From NCBI GenBank assembly GCA_014860745.1, contig JACZJC010000061.1, positions 1 to 64,000 on the forward strand: a stretch of DNA of 64,000 nucleotides. Direction: 5' to 3'. Made by a program: the position numbers and the translations under genes. This document shows, one piece after another, positions 43,370 through 51,108 of this stretch. The DNA is from Anaerolineales bacterium. Its GTDB lineage: Bacteria; Chloroflexota; Anaerolineae; Anaerolineales; Villigracilaceae. The notes beneath the pieces are model-generated. The model ran no database searches. It saw only the letters and a list, made by a program, of their open reading frames with translations, and was not told where the DNA came from. Each line of letters opens with the position of its first letter. The stretch's first letter is position 1.

Positions 43370-43388
43370 ACAGCGACAAGGTTGATAA

Positions 43389-43419
43389 ACAAACAGACCC
43401 TCGTGAGAGGGTCTGTTTT
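43389..43419 (+). terminator. Rho-independent terminator of the PspC gene
   Basis: aaacagaccctc (43391-43402) and gagggtctgttt (43407-43418) pair over 12 bp with a 4-base loop and T-run. It also faces the convergent LysM gene, so it may work both ways. Confidence 0.9.
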
Positions 43420-43439
43420 GATTCCAGGTTCGGGTAATG

Positions 43440-44012
43440 TCATCTGACCCGAATGACCTGGCCGGCATAGATCCAATTTGCATCATACACCAGGGGATTG
43501 AGCAGTTGTAAACCATATACGGATGTGCCATAGTAGCCGGCGATGATGCGGAGAGTTTCACCGCTTTGGACTGTGTGATAAACAGGGGCGGCAGCCGGCA
43601 GGTTGATGACCTGCCCGCCATAGATAAGGCTGGGATTCCAGATCTGCGGGTTGACAGCCAGGATATCGTAATAACTGACCCCCATCCGCGCGGCAATACT
43701 GCCAAGAGTATCACCCCACTGCACCACATAGGTACCGCCCGAAGGAGCATAATATACGGGAGCAGGGGCATAATACCCGGTTGGTATATATAAGACCTGA
43801 CCGGCATACACCCAGGAACCAAGCCCAGGATTGGCGGCTTGAATGGCATAGGTGGTTGTACCGCAGAGCGCAGCGATGCCGCTGAGAGTATCCCCCCACT
43901 GGACGGTTACATAGGAACTGCAATAATATGCTTTGGCGGAGCCGGTAAAACCAAGCGATGAAACCAGGATGGCAAGCAGGACAAAGAGCTGGGCACTTCT
44001 CTTAAACGACAT
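43440..44012 (-). CDS. Secreted triple-LysM protein
   Basis: 190 residues from ATG 44012 with ggagg upstream. Signal peptide (LFVLLAILVSSLGFTGSAKA), then three LysM repeats of about 45 residues: VQWGDTLSGIAALCG, VQWGDTLGSIAARMG, VQSGETLRIIAGYYG. No enzymatic domain. It should bind peptidoglycan or another glycan. It has a 164-base leader of its own. Confidence 0.87.
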   Translation of the reverse strand: MSFKRSAQLFVLLAILVSSLGFTGSAKAYYCSSYVTVQWGDTLSGIAALCGTTTYAIQAANPGLGSWVYAGQVLYIPTGYYAPAPVYYAPSGGTYVVQWGDTLGSIAARMGVSYYDILAVNPQIWNPSLIYGGQVINLPAAAPVYHTVQSGETLRIIAGYYGTSVYGLQLLNPLVYDANWIYAGQVIRVR

Positions 44013-44176
44013 GGGGATCCTCCTTTGAATCCAATTGAACAAATGTGTCGGCGACAAAGGACTAAACCCTTCGGCGAGGGTTGAGGTACGGCCGGTGAAG
44101 CCGAAAGACTCTGGAATGGCCGCCCAGCTCAAAGGTCGGGATGGAGGCGGGAATCTTGTCCCAAGGAAATGGAGAG
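44013..44176 (-). other. Structured leader of the LysM gene, identity unknown
   Basis: On the minus strand, several hairpins can be drawn: aaccct/agggtt around cgccga, and cggcc with ggccg further upstream. LysM and cell-wall genes often have a cyclic di-AMP riboswitch here, but I do not see its conserved core, so I do not call it. Confidence 0.3.
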
Positions 44177-44656
44177 CTACGGCTGCGGGGTCATGACTGG
44201 CAGCCAGGATAAATCCATGGCGGGATCTACGTTCACATGGGCGGCCTGGATCCAGCAAATGTTATAAAAGTACGGGTCGCGAATCACATACCAGCCTTCC
44301 ACACTGCCAATACCGATGATATCTACTTTTCTTTTTTCGTCGATGTTTGTGACGTGCTGATATTCGGGGCCAGGTCCGCGCCAACAAGTTGTAAACTGAT
44401 TGACACGGGGCGGCTTGGGAGGTTCGCTGCTGGTCGGGGGAGGTATGGGAGTCTCTGTGAAACTGGGAGTCAGTGTAATCGTGGGAGGAAGAAGCGTGGG
44501 CGTGGCAGCACCAGCGGTCTGGGTGAGCATGACGGCTGCAAGCTGGGCCGCGGTGGTACCGACGATGTCTACTGGTGTTGGGGTGGCCTGTGGCGCGCAG
44601 GCAGATGCAATCAGAATCCCTGCCAGTACGACAAGGGTCAACTTTATGAGTCGCAT
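44177..44656 (-). CDS. Lipoprotein with bacterial SH3-like domain
   Basis: 159 residues. Lipobox ASAC, Thr/Pro linker, then an SH3_3-like domain (TTCWRGPGPEYQHVTNIDEKR, GSVEGWYVIRDPYFYNICWI) that commonly binds cell-wall peptides. Start at the ATG near 44656; upstream sequence is AT-rich. Confidence 0.75.
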   Translation of the reverse strand: MRLIKLTLVVLAGILIASACAPQATPTPVDIVGTTAAQLAAVMLTQTAGAATPTLLPPTITLTPSFTETPIPPPTSSEPPKPPRVNQFTTCWRGPGPEYQHVTNIDEKRKVDIIGIGSVEGWYVIRDPYFYNICWIQAAHVNVDPAMDLSWLPVMTPQP

Positions 44657-44827
44657 GTTGTATCAATCCGATCTATATTTGATTTGAAAATCCCTGGTAA
44701 TTATACCGATTTTTATTGAAATCAAAATCAGACCCGCCCGCCATCAATGCGCCGCATCACCCGATGATCTTCCAGGGTTAATATCCGCAAGAAAACGAAT
44801 CAAAATAAGCGTCTTTGCAGTGTGCTA

Positions 44828-45235
44828 TTAATCCTTTTTCCCACGGATCGATTCACCGAATTTTTCACCCCTTGTGCGTTCATCGATGATATTTTTCAGG
44901 TCTTCGGCGAAACTTGGATTTTCATTCCGTCCGCCCTTCGGGAAGATATTGAAGACCTTATATGGAATGTAAAACACGCTAATCAACCCGCCCAATGGCC
45001 CCATGAGCGGGCCAAGCGTTGTTGCGGAAATGAGGGTGAGGGAGACCACAATAAACAGCACCGTGCCAGATGCCGATATGATCACCATTGCGTCTGCCCA
45101 CCGAAAATGAGAGTTTCGATTGCGCGCGACCAAGTATCCGTAACCGAGATTTAGAAATGGCTGGAGGATTATCCCCACTTCAGCCAGCCCCAACGAAAGC
45201 GAAAGCAAAACAAACAACCCAGTGACAAGGCACAT
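44828..45235 (-). CDS. Small membrane protein of unknown function
   Basis: 135 residues with three to four hydrophobic stretches up to residue 95 and a charged tail (FAEDLKNIIDERTRGEKFGESIRGKKD). No domain recognised. It stands alone between two intergenic regions. Confidence 0.55.
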   Translation of the reverse strand: MCLVTGLFVLLSLSLGLAEVGIILQPFLNLGYGYLVARNRNSHFRWADAMVIISASGTVLFIVVSLTLISATTLGPLMGPLGGLISVFYIPYKVFNIFPKGGRNENPSFAEDLKNIIDERTRGEKFGESIRGKKD

Positions 45236-45308
45236 ATCCGCCTCCCAGCCAGCTGATCGGTTTGCAGCGGCTATGTTTTCATTGTACAGAAGTTGGGAGG
45301 AAAGTCAA

Positions 45309-45404
45309 TCAGGAATGTTGGATGACCAGATGATATCCATCGGGGCCGCGCAGGATAAATTCAGGGTTGCACCCCGCCCTGCGCAACCCCGTTCGCTCGA
45401 TCAT
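45309..45404 (-). pseudogene. Remnant of a VOC/glyoxalase-family gene
   Basis: The last 20 codons before the stop read EFILRGPDGYHLVIQHS, which is the typical C-terminal strand and PDG turn of VOC proteins. Only about 30 codons are open and the N-terminal domain is missing. It is a decayed end of a gene. Confidence 0.45.
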
Positions 45405-45445
45405 CGTATGTCTTCCTGAACACAAGATCACGAAAGGAAAATAAA

Positions 45446-45667
45446 ATGAGCACAGAATCAAGATCGAATGAACAGGTAGATCAAAAGAAAAAGGCGATCT
45501 ACAGAGGCACGTCTTCCGATGCGGTGTATGGATTCGGCCTGATCGGCGCGTGGATCTATTACATCAGCCACGCCACCAGCTTGTGGTTTGGCGTATTGGG
45601 ATTCTTCAAGGGCATCGTCTGGCCCGCAATGCTGGTCTATGAATTGTTGAAATACCTGGAAATGTAG
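45446..45667 (+). CDS. Small two-helix membrane protein
   Basis: 73 residues with aaaggaa before ATG. A polar N-terminus (about 25 residues) precedes hydrophobic SDAVYGFGLIGAWIYYIS and LWFGVLGFFKGIVWPAMLVYELL. The pattern, including the GLIGAWIYY core, occurs in small conserved membrane proteins without known role. A terminator-like stem follows. Confidence 0.65.
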   Translation: MSTESRSNEQVDQKKKAIYRGTSSDAVYGFGLIGAWIYYISHATSLWFGVLGFFKGIVWPAMLVYELLKYLEM

Positions 45668-45693
45668 CTCGTAAAGATAAAGACATAAAGGAT

Positions 45694-45727
45694 CCGGGCG
45701 GAGGGACTCCTGCCCTCCTCTGCCCGG
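45694..45727. terminator. Hairpin between convergent genes
   Basis: ccgggc (45694-45699) pairs with gcccgg (45722-45727) and ggaggg (45700-45705) with ccctcc (45713-45718). The T-run is weak. Confidence 0.5.
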
Positions 45728-45750
45728 CATTTGTGTATCCTGTTTTCACA

Positions 45751-46626
45751 TCATAGAAAGAACTGGCCCAGGATAAAAGCAAGCATCCCGACCAACGCGC
45801 CAAGATAAATCCCCCGCATGGACTTGACACCCTCGGCAGATGTTTTGCTTTTCAAGAGTCGAACGGTAAATACGACCGTCAGCGTATCGGTAATAATAAT
45901 CAGCAGAAGATAACCCGCTCCCAGCCAATGAAAAACAACCGGAATAAAACTGATCAATACAACCAGTCCAAAAAATGAAGCGGAAAGGGTAAGGGCAACG
46001 CTTCGCCCATACACCAGCGCAATGGATTTTGAACCCCGCTGTTTATCCCCTTCCATATCCATGGCATCCCCCGCTATTTCTTCACCAAGGTCAAGAAAGA
46101 AACCAATCAGCGCAAAACACCATACGATCTTATTCCACGGCCCGCCCACGATCATTCCACCGAGGATGAACGTGATCGCCACGGAAGCACTGACCATCAA
46201 ATTACCGAGCAAACCAGCTGCTTTGAATTTCCAGTTATACAGAAAACCTATTCCCCAAAAAACAATACAAAGAATAAAGGCGGGAAGGCTGATCGCGAAG
46301 GCGGCCGCCCAACCGATGAAGGCAGCGACCCCTGCCAGTAGTATTGCCTCGAACGGGGAAAGAATCCCCGACGGCAACGGTCGATTGGGAGCATTGATCC
46401 TGTCCACTTCAAGATCAAAATAATCATTCAAAACAATCGCTGACCCTGAAATGAAAAATCCGCATATAAACCCCAGAGTCATTTCCGACCAGGATGGGAA
46501 TTTTCCGAGCGCGATAATTTCCCCCAAGAGAACGCAAATCCCAGCGGCAAAAGGAAGCTCTGGCCGAAAGATTTGGACGACCCCTTTCACTTTCTTATGG
46601 TACATAAAGCGCTCCACAATGGTCAT
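45751..46626 (-). CDS. UbiA-family prenyltransferase
   Basis: 291 residues, about eight membrane helices. The two Asp-rich motifs are NDYFDLEVD and GDAMDMEGDKQRGS, both intact. It resembles the geranylgeranylglycerol-phosphate synthase / chlorophyll synthase branch. It would transfer a prenyl chain to a membrane acceptor; the product cannot be set from sequence. Confidence 0.88.
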   Translation of the reverse strand: MTIVERFMYHKKVKGVVQIFRPELPFAAGICVLLGEIIALGKFPSWSEMTLGFICGFFISGSAIVLNDYFDLEVDRINAPNRPLPSGILSPFEAILLAGVAAFIGWAAAFAISLPAFILCIVFWGIGFLYNWKFKAAGLLGNLMVSASVAITFILGGMIVGGPWNKIVWCFALIGFFLDLGEEIAGDAMDMEGDKQRGSKSIALVYGRSVALTLSASFFGLVVLISFIPVVFHWLGAGYLLLIIITDTLTVVFTVRLLKSKTSAEGVKSMRGIYLGALVGMLAFILGQFFL

Positions 46627-46752
46627 TCTTCCTGATATCTACATGCAATGTATTAAATGATCCCCAAAGGTCTCTTTTATATGATGTTGATCTTCGCCAT
46701 TTGAAAAACTCGTTTTGGTCTTAAATGATCAAAGCGGATCGAACATCCCTGC

Positions 46753-47208
46753 CTAGGAAACAAAGAGAATGAGAATGATGACGATCACCGTATAAAGCAG
46801 CCCAAAATAAAACAATAACCATGATGCAGAAAAAGCGGCTCTTAATTTCGAGTACATAAACCTGCGGGCATCAGATTGAAATGAAAAACTGACCAATTTT
46901 TGTTCTTCCATTTCCCTCAAGCGGCTTCGCAGGAAATTCGTATACCGATTGAATTGGAGGAATAGGGCGTATCCAAACCAATAAATGAAGCAGCCAATCA
47001 CCCGTTGGGCATCTGGAAGCGACAGACCCAATACACTTAAGCCTGCCTGACCATCCTTAATATCAAACGAAAGACCCAAGACCGCAAAGCTGATACTAAG
47101 GAAAAATGTGGTAACTGTCCAGCGGGTGCGACCCTGGTCCTGTTCAATCTTCCAGATCTCCAGATAAGCCCCATCTTGCGGTAACGGATTTTTATTCTTC
47201 ATTGGCAT
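46753..47208 (-). CDS. Membrane protein of unknown function
   Basis: 151 residues from ATG 47208 with aaagga upstream. Hydrophobic segments at about 32-50, 65-85 and 125-150; a basic loop with EMEEQKLVSFSFQSDARRFMYSK between. No domain recognised. Confidence 0.6.
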   Translation of the reverse strand: MPMKNKNPLPQDGAYLEIWKIEQDQGRTRWTVTTFFLSISFAVLGLSFDIKDGQAGLSVLGLSLPDAQRVIGCFIYWFGYALFLQFNRYTNFLRSRLREMEEQKLVSFSFQSDARRFMYSKLRAAFSASWLLFYFGLLYTVIVIILILFVS

Positions 47209-47290
47209 GGATCGGTTTTCCTTTCTTAGCAAATATACCGCAGTCATTGGGTCACAATTTAGCTGCCTCACACTTTGATTCCAGGGGAGG

Positions 47291-47761
47291 TTACCGCCTC
47301 AAGCTGGCGACAACCCGCCTGGGGTTTTCGAACAATTCCAACGCGGAGAGGATGTGCGGTGCGACCAGATCGGCAGCAAGCAGGGATTCCCTGGCAACGC
47401 CTTCCGTAGACATGACGCAAATACCAAGCTGCGCCGCTGTGAGCATTTCCGCATCGTTCGCCCCTTGCCCAATGGCTGCGACCTTTTCACTGCCCAGCCC
47501 GCGGACGTATTCCGCCTTTTGCGATGCCTCGCCACCTGCCCTGATTCGCACCGCAGTTAAACCAAGCTGCTGATCGATTAACGACTGCCCGCCGTATGTA
47601 TCCGCGGTAAGCAAGTGGATGGTCAGCTCACTGCGCAGGGACGTAACCTTTTCCGCCACGCCTTCGATGAGCCGACCATCCACCGCCAACGTGCCGTTTA
47701 CATCCATGACAAGATGCTCAATGGCATAATTACCAACTCCAGGAATGTTAAATCTGATCAT
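47291..47761 (-). CDS. HAD-family phosphatase-like protein (P-type ATPase-like, COG4087)
   Basis: 156 residues. HAD motif I is DVNGTLAVDG, with Asn in place of the second Asp as in the soluble P-type-ATPase-like branch; motif IV region GQGANDAEML and the ICVMSTEGVARESLLAADL core match. Activity may be phosphatase or non-catalytic. It is downstream of the last hsdS relic and appears to be an ordinary gene outside the island. Confidence 0.8.
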   Translation of the reverse strand: MIRFNIPGVGNYAIEHLVMDVNGTLAVDGRLIEGVAEKVTSLRSELTIHLLTADTYGGQSLIDQQLGLTAVRIRAGGEASQKAEYVRGLGSEKVAAIGQGANDAEMLTAAQLGICVMSTEGVARESLLAADLVAPHILSALELFENPRRVVASLRR

Positions 47762-47796
47762 ATTGCACCTATCAGTATGCCTGTGCTCCTATCCAT

Positions 47797-48026
47797 GAAT
47801 CGCCTCCGCCAGCCCTTCGACACGCCCTATCGGGCAGTCAGGACAAGCAAACTCTCAAACAACCCGTTCAACCCTTCCCCAACCCTACCACTCGCCGCGC
47901 TTCGGGTACGATGTCCCCGAACGGGGAGGGAACAGACTCTCCTCTCCTTCAGGAGAAAGGCTGGGGGTGAGGTCGCACCGACCCGCGCCACCACGCCCGT
48001 ATCATCCCCGAAGGGGGCAAACTCCG
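47797..48026 (-). pseudogene. hsdS 3'-end relic, copy a
   Basis: Minus strand retains gagtttgc, then (after inserted sequence) ggcgtggtggcgcgggtcg (Val-Val-Ala-Arg-Val) and aacgggttgtttgagagtttgct (Asn-Gly-Leu-Phe-Glu-Ser-Leu-Leu). Several REP-like palindromes (ccccttcggggat, cttcgacacgccc) have split it. It follows the DUF5615 gene directly. Confidence 0.65.
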
Positions 48027-48039
48027 GTGATTGTTTTCT

Positions 48040-48378
48040 TTATCCAGTAATTTCCACAAGTATTTCCCCGCTTTCAAGAAGTTCAACCGCTTGTTGCAAA
48101 CTTGTCGCAAGAATCTCTCTCAACCTTGCATTAGAAGTATTTCCGCAAGTGACCCAGATAATCTCCGGCGGCGCGCCAAGTCTTCGTTGCAATTCAAGAA
48201 AGTCACTGTCTTTTGTCATAACTGTTACATCTGCTTCACGAGCAGAAAAAAAAATGATCTGGTCTTCCGCGTCGCGCAAGCCCAGATCACGTACAGCAAC
48301 CGCTTCGATAGTGGCAAAGTTATCATTAATCCATTTTGCCAATACGGGGGACAATTGGGCGTCGATCCAAAGTTTCAT
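48040..48378 (-). CDS. DUF5615 PIN-like toxin
   Basis: 112 residues. PIN-like acidic motifs: LWIDAQLSP near the start, DAEDQIIFFSAREADVTVMTKDSDF in the middle. DUF5615 proteins are usually paired with DUF433 as here and are predicted RNases. It begins directly after the DUF433 stop, so expression is coupled. Confidence 0.83.
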   Translation of the reverse strand: MKLWIDAQLSPVLAKWINDNFATIEAVAVRDLGLRDAEDQIIFFSAREADVTVMTKDSDFLELQRRLGAPPEIIWVTCGNTSNARLREILATSLQQAVELLESGEILVEITG

Positions 48379-48615
48379 CTATGCCGCCACCGCCAGCACG
48401 GGATGGTCAAGCCTGCGGACAGCGTAACGAGCCACAGCCTGCAAATCTTTCATTTCCAGATCTGGCATTTCTTCCAATATTTGAGCAGGCGTTAATCCAT
48501 TGGCTTGCAGCTCCAATACATCAATCACGCGGATTCTCATGCCACGAATGCACGGACGCCCGCCACACTGTTTCGGGTTAACAGTAATTCTCTCATCAAG
48601 GTTTACAGTTGCCAT
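48379..48615 (-). CDS. DUF433 antitoxin-like protein
   Basis: 78 residues. DUF433 core ITVNPKQCGGRPCIRGMRIRV and LTPAQILEEMPDL, a winged-helix-like DNA-binding fold. SD gagagg before ATG. It is the first gene of a toxin-antitoxin pair located within the hsd shell, between relics b and a. Confidence 0.83.
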   Translation of the reverse strand: MATVNLDERITVNPKQCGGRPCIRGMRIRVIDVLELQANGLTPAQILEEMPDLEMKDLQAVARYAVRRLDHPVLAVAA

Positions 48616-48658
48616 TTTTACCTCTCAATTTACCTGGTTAGCTTAATTATAAACCATC

Positions 48659-48829
48659 GTTCCCAAAACTCTTCGCCAGCCCTTCGACACGCCCTATCGG
48701 GTAGTCGACCCAACGCCTGCCGCGCGGACTCGCGAGGCTCAAACGCCGAGATCCGCCCCCGCAGCGACTCGATGTCTCGACTGGGCTCGACAACCGCCCG
48801 CGCCACCACGCCTGCAAACTCTTCTTGCG
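48659..48829 (-). pseudogene. hsdS 3'-end relic, copy b
   Basis: Minus strand codes QEEFAGVVAR, then after inserts ESLRGR, GES(A)RQ and L(A)KSFGN. At least three REP-like insertions are visible (gtcgagcccagtcgagac, ggcgtttgagcctcgcgag, cgactacccgatagggcgtg). It begins 27 bases after the DUF559 gene stop; the preceding bases gagcccgcaagaagag match copy e. Confidence 0.75.
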
Positions 48830-48855
48830 GGCTCACAAGAAAATCAAGGTGAAAT

Positions 48856-49224
48856 TTATTCTGTACTGGTTTCATCTTCCATCGCATGAAGTATGGCGAG
48901 TATAACGCCACCAATATTATTCGTCACTTCGTTGTTCCAAAAGCGGATGACTTTATAACCAAGCGAGTTCAGATATTTTGTTCTTTCTTCGTCGTACTCT
49001 TCCTGTTCCAAGTGCTGACTTCCATCCAGTTCGATGATGAGTTTCTTTTGGACACAGATGAAGTCGGGAATGTATTTACCAATGGCATGTTGCCTTCTAA
49101 AGTTGACTCCCAATTGGTCGTTGCGGATGAGTGCCCAAAGTTTGCGTTCGGCGGGCGTGAGTTCTTTGCGGAGTTCGATGGCATGGGTTCTGGTTTTTGG
49201 ATTGCTTCTGGGTGGGCGTGGCAA
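48856..49224 (-). CDS. DUF559 / Vsr-like endonuclease
   Basis: 122 residues of the DUF559 family. PD-(D/E)xK-like core: LGVNFRRQHAIGKYIPDF, VQKKLIIELDGSQH with Asp and Glu-x-Asp, and GYKVIRFWNNEV. The fold is that of Vsr nicking endonucleases, so DNA cleavage is expected. It belongs to the row of cargo genes in the hsd shell and lies between palindromic repeats and relic b. Confidence 0.85.
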   Translation of the reverse strand: MPRPPRSNPKTRTHAIELRKELTPAERKLWALIRNDQLGVNFRRQHAIGKYIPDFICVQKKLIIELDGSQHLEQEEYDEERTKYLNSLGYKVIRFWNNEVTNNIGGVILAILHAMEDETSTE

Positions 49225-49240
49225 TTTGTCCCCTCCCTAG

Positions 49241-49400
49241 CCCTCCCCAAATGTGACCCGCGAAGAGCGGCGGCTCGAATTTGGGGAGGGGACTGTTGCG
49301 TCTGAAATTAAAATTTTAGAAACACTCTCAGTTTTCATAAAAAATCTCAATGCCAAGTTCTCCCCCAAATTCGACAGCACTATCGTCGTATTTGGGGGAG
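49241..49400. repeat. Two palindromic elements upstream of the DUF559 gene
   Basis: ccctccccaaat (49241-49252)/atttggggaggg (49279-49290), and ctcccccaaat (49360-49370)/atttgggggag (49390-49400). Both share the cccaaat core, so they belong to one family. Confidence 0.7.
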
Positions 49401-49421
49401 ATGTCCAACGGACAGAGGGGG

Positions 49422-49611
49422 CTAAGCCCCAAAACTCTCCGCCAGCAGACTCTCAAACAGCCCCTCCAGGTCTCGACAGGCTCGACCCAGCGCCTGCCGC
49501 GTGGACTCGCGAGGCTCAAACGCCGAGTATCCGCCCTCGCACGAAGTCCCCGAGCGAAGCGAGTGGGAGCGACTCGACTCGCGCCACCACGCCCGCAAAC
49601 TCTTCTTGCAT
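49422..49611 (-). pseudogene. hsdS 3'-end relic, copy c
   Basis: Minus strand starts with ATG then QEEFAGVVARVES, continues after inserts with GES(T)RQ and EGLFESLLAESFGA and the stop TAG. At least three REP-like insertions interrupt it. It begins six bases after the stop of the 98-residue gene. Confidence 0.78.
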
Positions 49612-49616
49612 AGTTG

Positions 49617-49913
49617 CTATTTCACTTTATGCCAGAATGCGACTTCATTAGCAAACCCAAAAATGTTCTTACTGGAGCGATCACGAACATGTTTTACCAA
49701 GTCAACTCTCTTTTTTAATCTCTTTCCAATAGCCTTATGAACTGTTTCGAATGGTTTCTTCTTATCTTTTTGTTCAAATAGAGCCTGGATATATAGCTTT
49801 TGATACTTATGAGCTAACTCCAGGATGAATTCATGAGAGTCAAATTTCTCTGGCATTAATTTTACAATCTTGGGAAAGACATCTTCCAATGCTTTGTATA
49901 CATCTGTGTTCAT
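49617..49913 (-). CDS. Small protein of unknown function in the hsd shell
   Basis: 98 residues, helical and basic (AIGKRLKKRVDLVKHVRDRSSKN). SD aaggag five bases before ATG. No domain recognised; size and context suggest an antitoxin, nuclease inhibitor or small defence protein, but this is guesswork. Confidence 0.65.
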   Translation of the reverse strand: MNTDVYKALEDVFPKIVKLMPEKFDSHEFILELAHKYQKLYIQALFEQKDKKKPFETVHKAIGKRLKKRVDLVKHVRDRSSKNIFGFANEVAFWHKVK

Positions 49914-49930
49914 GGGATCTCCTTTGTGAA

Positions 49931-50040
49931 CTAACCTGAAAATGATTCACTCAACAATGACTCAAACAGCCCCTCCACCTGCCGCGCGGACTCCCCCATC
50001 CGCCCACGCAGACCCTCGACCCGCGCCACCACGCCCGCAA
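49931..50040 (-). pseudogene. hsdS 3'-end relic, copy d (best preserved)
   Basis: Minus strand codes AGVVARVEGLRGRMGES, ARQVEGLFESLLSESFSG, stop TAG, uninterrupted. This matches the C-terminal coiled-coil of type I specificity subunits. It is followed by aaggag and the next gene, so the original operon junction seems intact. The preceding EEF is lost to a repeat element. Confidence 0.82.
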
Positions 50041-50124
50041 TGCAGACCGTGGACGATAGACCGTTGACCGTGGTTTTCATATCGTCCATCGTCTATAGCA
50101 TCCCCTTTGGGGACCGTCCACCGT
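50041..50124. repeat. gaccgt-type repeats between relics d and e
   Basis: Contains gaccgtggac, gatagaccgttgac, gtccatcgtctatag and gaccgtccaccgtc as partial inverted copies, forming a nested palindrome that separates the two hsdS ends. Confidence 0.6.
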
Positions 50125-50270
50125 CAAAAGATTGCGCCAGCAGACTCTCAAACAACCCCTCCATCCCAGCGTGGACTCGCCCATCCGCCCACGCAGAGAC
50201 TCGACCCTCGTCACCACACGCCCGTCGAAGATCCCCGAAGCGCATCGTAGGGGGCAAACTCTTCTTGCAG
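50125..50270 (-). pseudogene. hsdS 3'-end relic, copy e
   Basis: Minus strand codes LQEEFA, then an inserted 29-base palindrome (ccccgaagcgcatcg core), then GVVTRVESLRGRMGEST and EGLFESLLAQSF. It begins 22 bases after the HEPN gene stop, in tandem with copy d. Confidence 0.78.
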
Positions 50271-50292
50271 GCTCAGCGGAGAGCACGATACA

Positions 50293-50904
50293 TTACGCGT
50301 TTGATTGATATGCTTCATAGTATTCAATCAAGTTTTTTACTTCTGCTCTTGTGATAGATTCCCAATCTGCATACTTAAGTTCACTACCGAAAAACAGCTC
50401 AAAATAAATCGTCATTATCCCAATCAGATCTTGATAAAATCTTTCAACTTGGGATAAGTCAAGTTGGATTTGGTTTTTTCTCCAATCTGGATCATTGACA
50501 TGACGACGATCCAAATGAGCAAGGTTTTGATCTCGTTGATCTTTGAGAATTGAAATGAGCGGCTTATATCTCTCAAACACCTGCGCTTGCTTTTCGAGCA
50601 AATTCTTAATCTCGCCAGGTCTTGCGTATTTAAACTTTGATTGATTGTTTTCTGCTTGGTTAGCAAGATATCGTAGATTGATAGACACGTCATCTTCTGA
50701 ATCTTCTTTAGCAAGTACTATTCTGGACAGAATCAATGCCGATTGATCCAAGCAAGAAAAATAGAATGTGTCGAATATTGTTGGAGTGAGTCTCAACTCG
50801 GTTCCAAAAATTATTTTTGCGGCGTAAAAACTACGAAGTCCCCAATACAGCTCGTCGCACAATGCTTCAATGGTTTGCTCAAGGCGTTTGTTGTTTTTGA
50901 CCAT
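50293..50904 (-). CDS. HEPN/AbiU2-like protein
   Basis: 203 residues, all-helical. The motif KDQRDQNLAHLDRR (Arg-x5-His) fits the active site of HEPN RNases, and the overall pattern resembles the AbiU2 group of abortive-infection proteins. ggagg lies inside the end of the upstream hsdM/hsdS fusion and the ATG follows its stop directly, so translation is coupled. RNA cleavage in phage defence is inferred. Confidence 0.68.
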   Translation of the reverse strand: MVKNNKRLEQTIEALCDELYWGLRSFYAAKIIFGTELRLTPTIFDTFYFSCLDQSALILSRIVLAKEDSEDDVSINLRYLANQAENNQSKFKYARPGEIKNLLEKQAQVFERYKPLISILKDQRDQNLAHLDRRHVNDPDWRKNQIQLDLSQVERFYQDLIGIMTIYFELFFGSELKYADWESITRAEVKNLIEYYEAYQSNA

Positions 50905-51105
50905 TCACTGTCCTCCAAAACCCTCATTCAACATTGACTCAAACAACCCGTTGACCTGCCTCTCACTCTCGCCCATCCTCCCCGGCAAACCATCAACCCG
51001 TGCTACCGCACCTGCAAACTCATCTTCCAAATTAGCAAGTCTCCCCGTCCAGAACTTATACCAGAGGGCATCTACTTGCGAACGGAGTTTAGGGTCGGTG
51101 AGCAT
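50905..51105 (-). pseudogene. Internal-deletion fusion of hsdM 5' end to hsdS 3' end, copy f
   Basis: 66 codons, open. Residues 1-26 (MLTDPKLRSQVDALWYKFW and the next six) match the start of HsdM methylases; residues 27-66 (DEFAGAVARVDGLPGRMGES, RQVNGLFESMLNEGF) match the HsdS C-terminus. The methylase body and all target-recognition domains are missing. The ORF still carries the SD for the next gene, which may explain why it is kept. Confidence 0.82.
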
Positions 51106-51108
51106 TAA

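Noticed and set aside
44013-44176. Cyclic di-AMP riboswitch
   Set aside because: The conserved core elements of the ydaO/yuaA class could not be found.
47797-51105. CRISPR array or integron
   Set aside because: The repeats are too long and uneven, have protein-coding origin, and no cas genes or integron integrase occur nearby.
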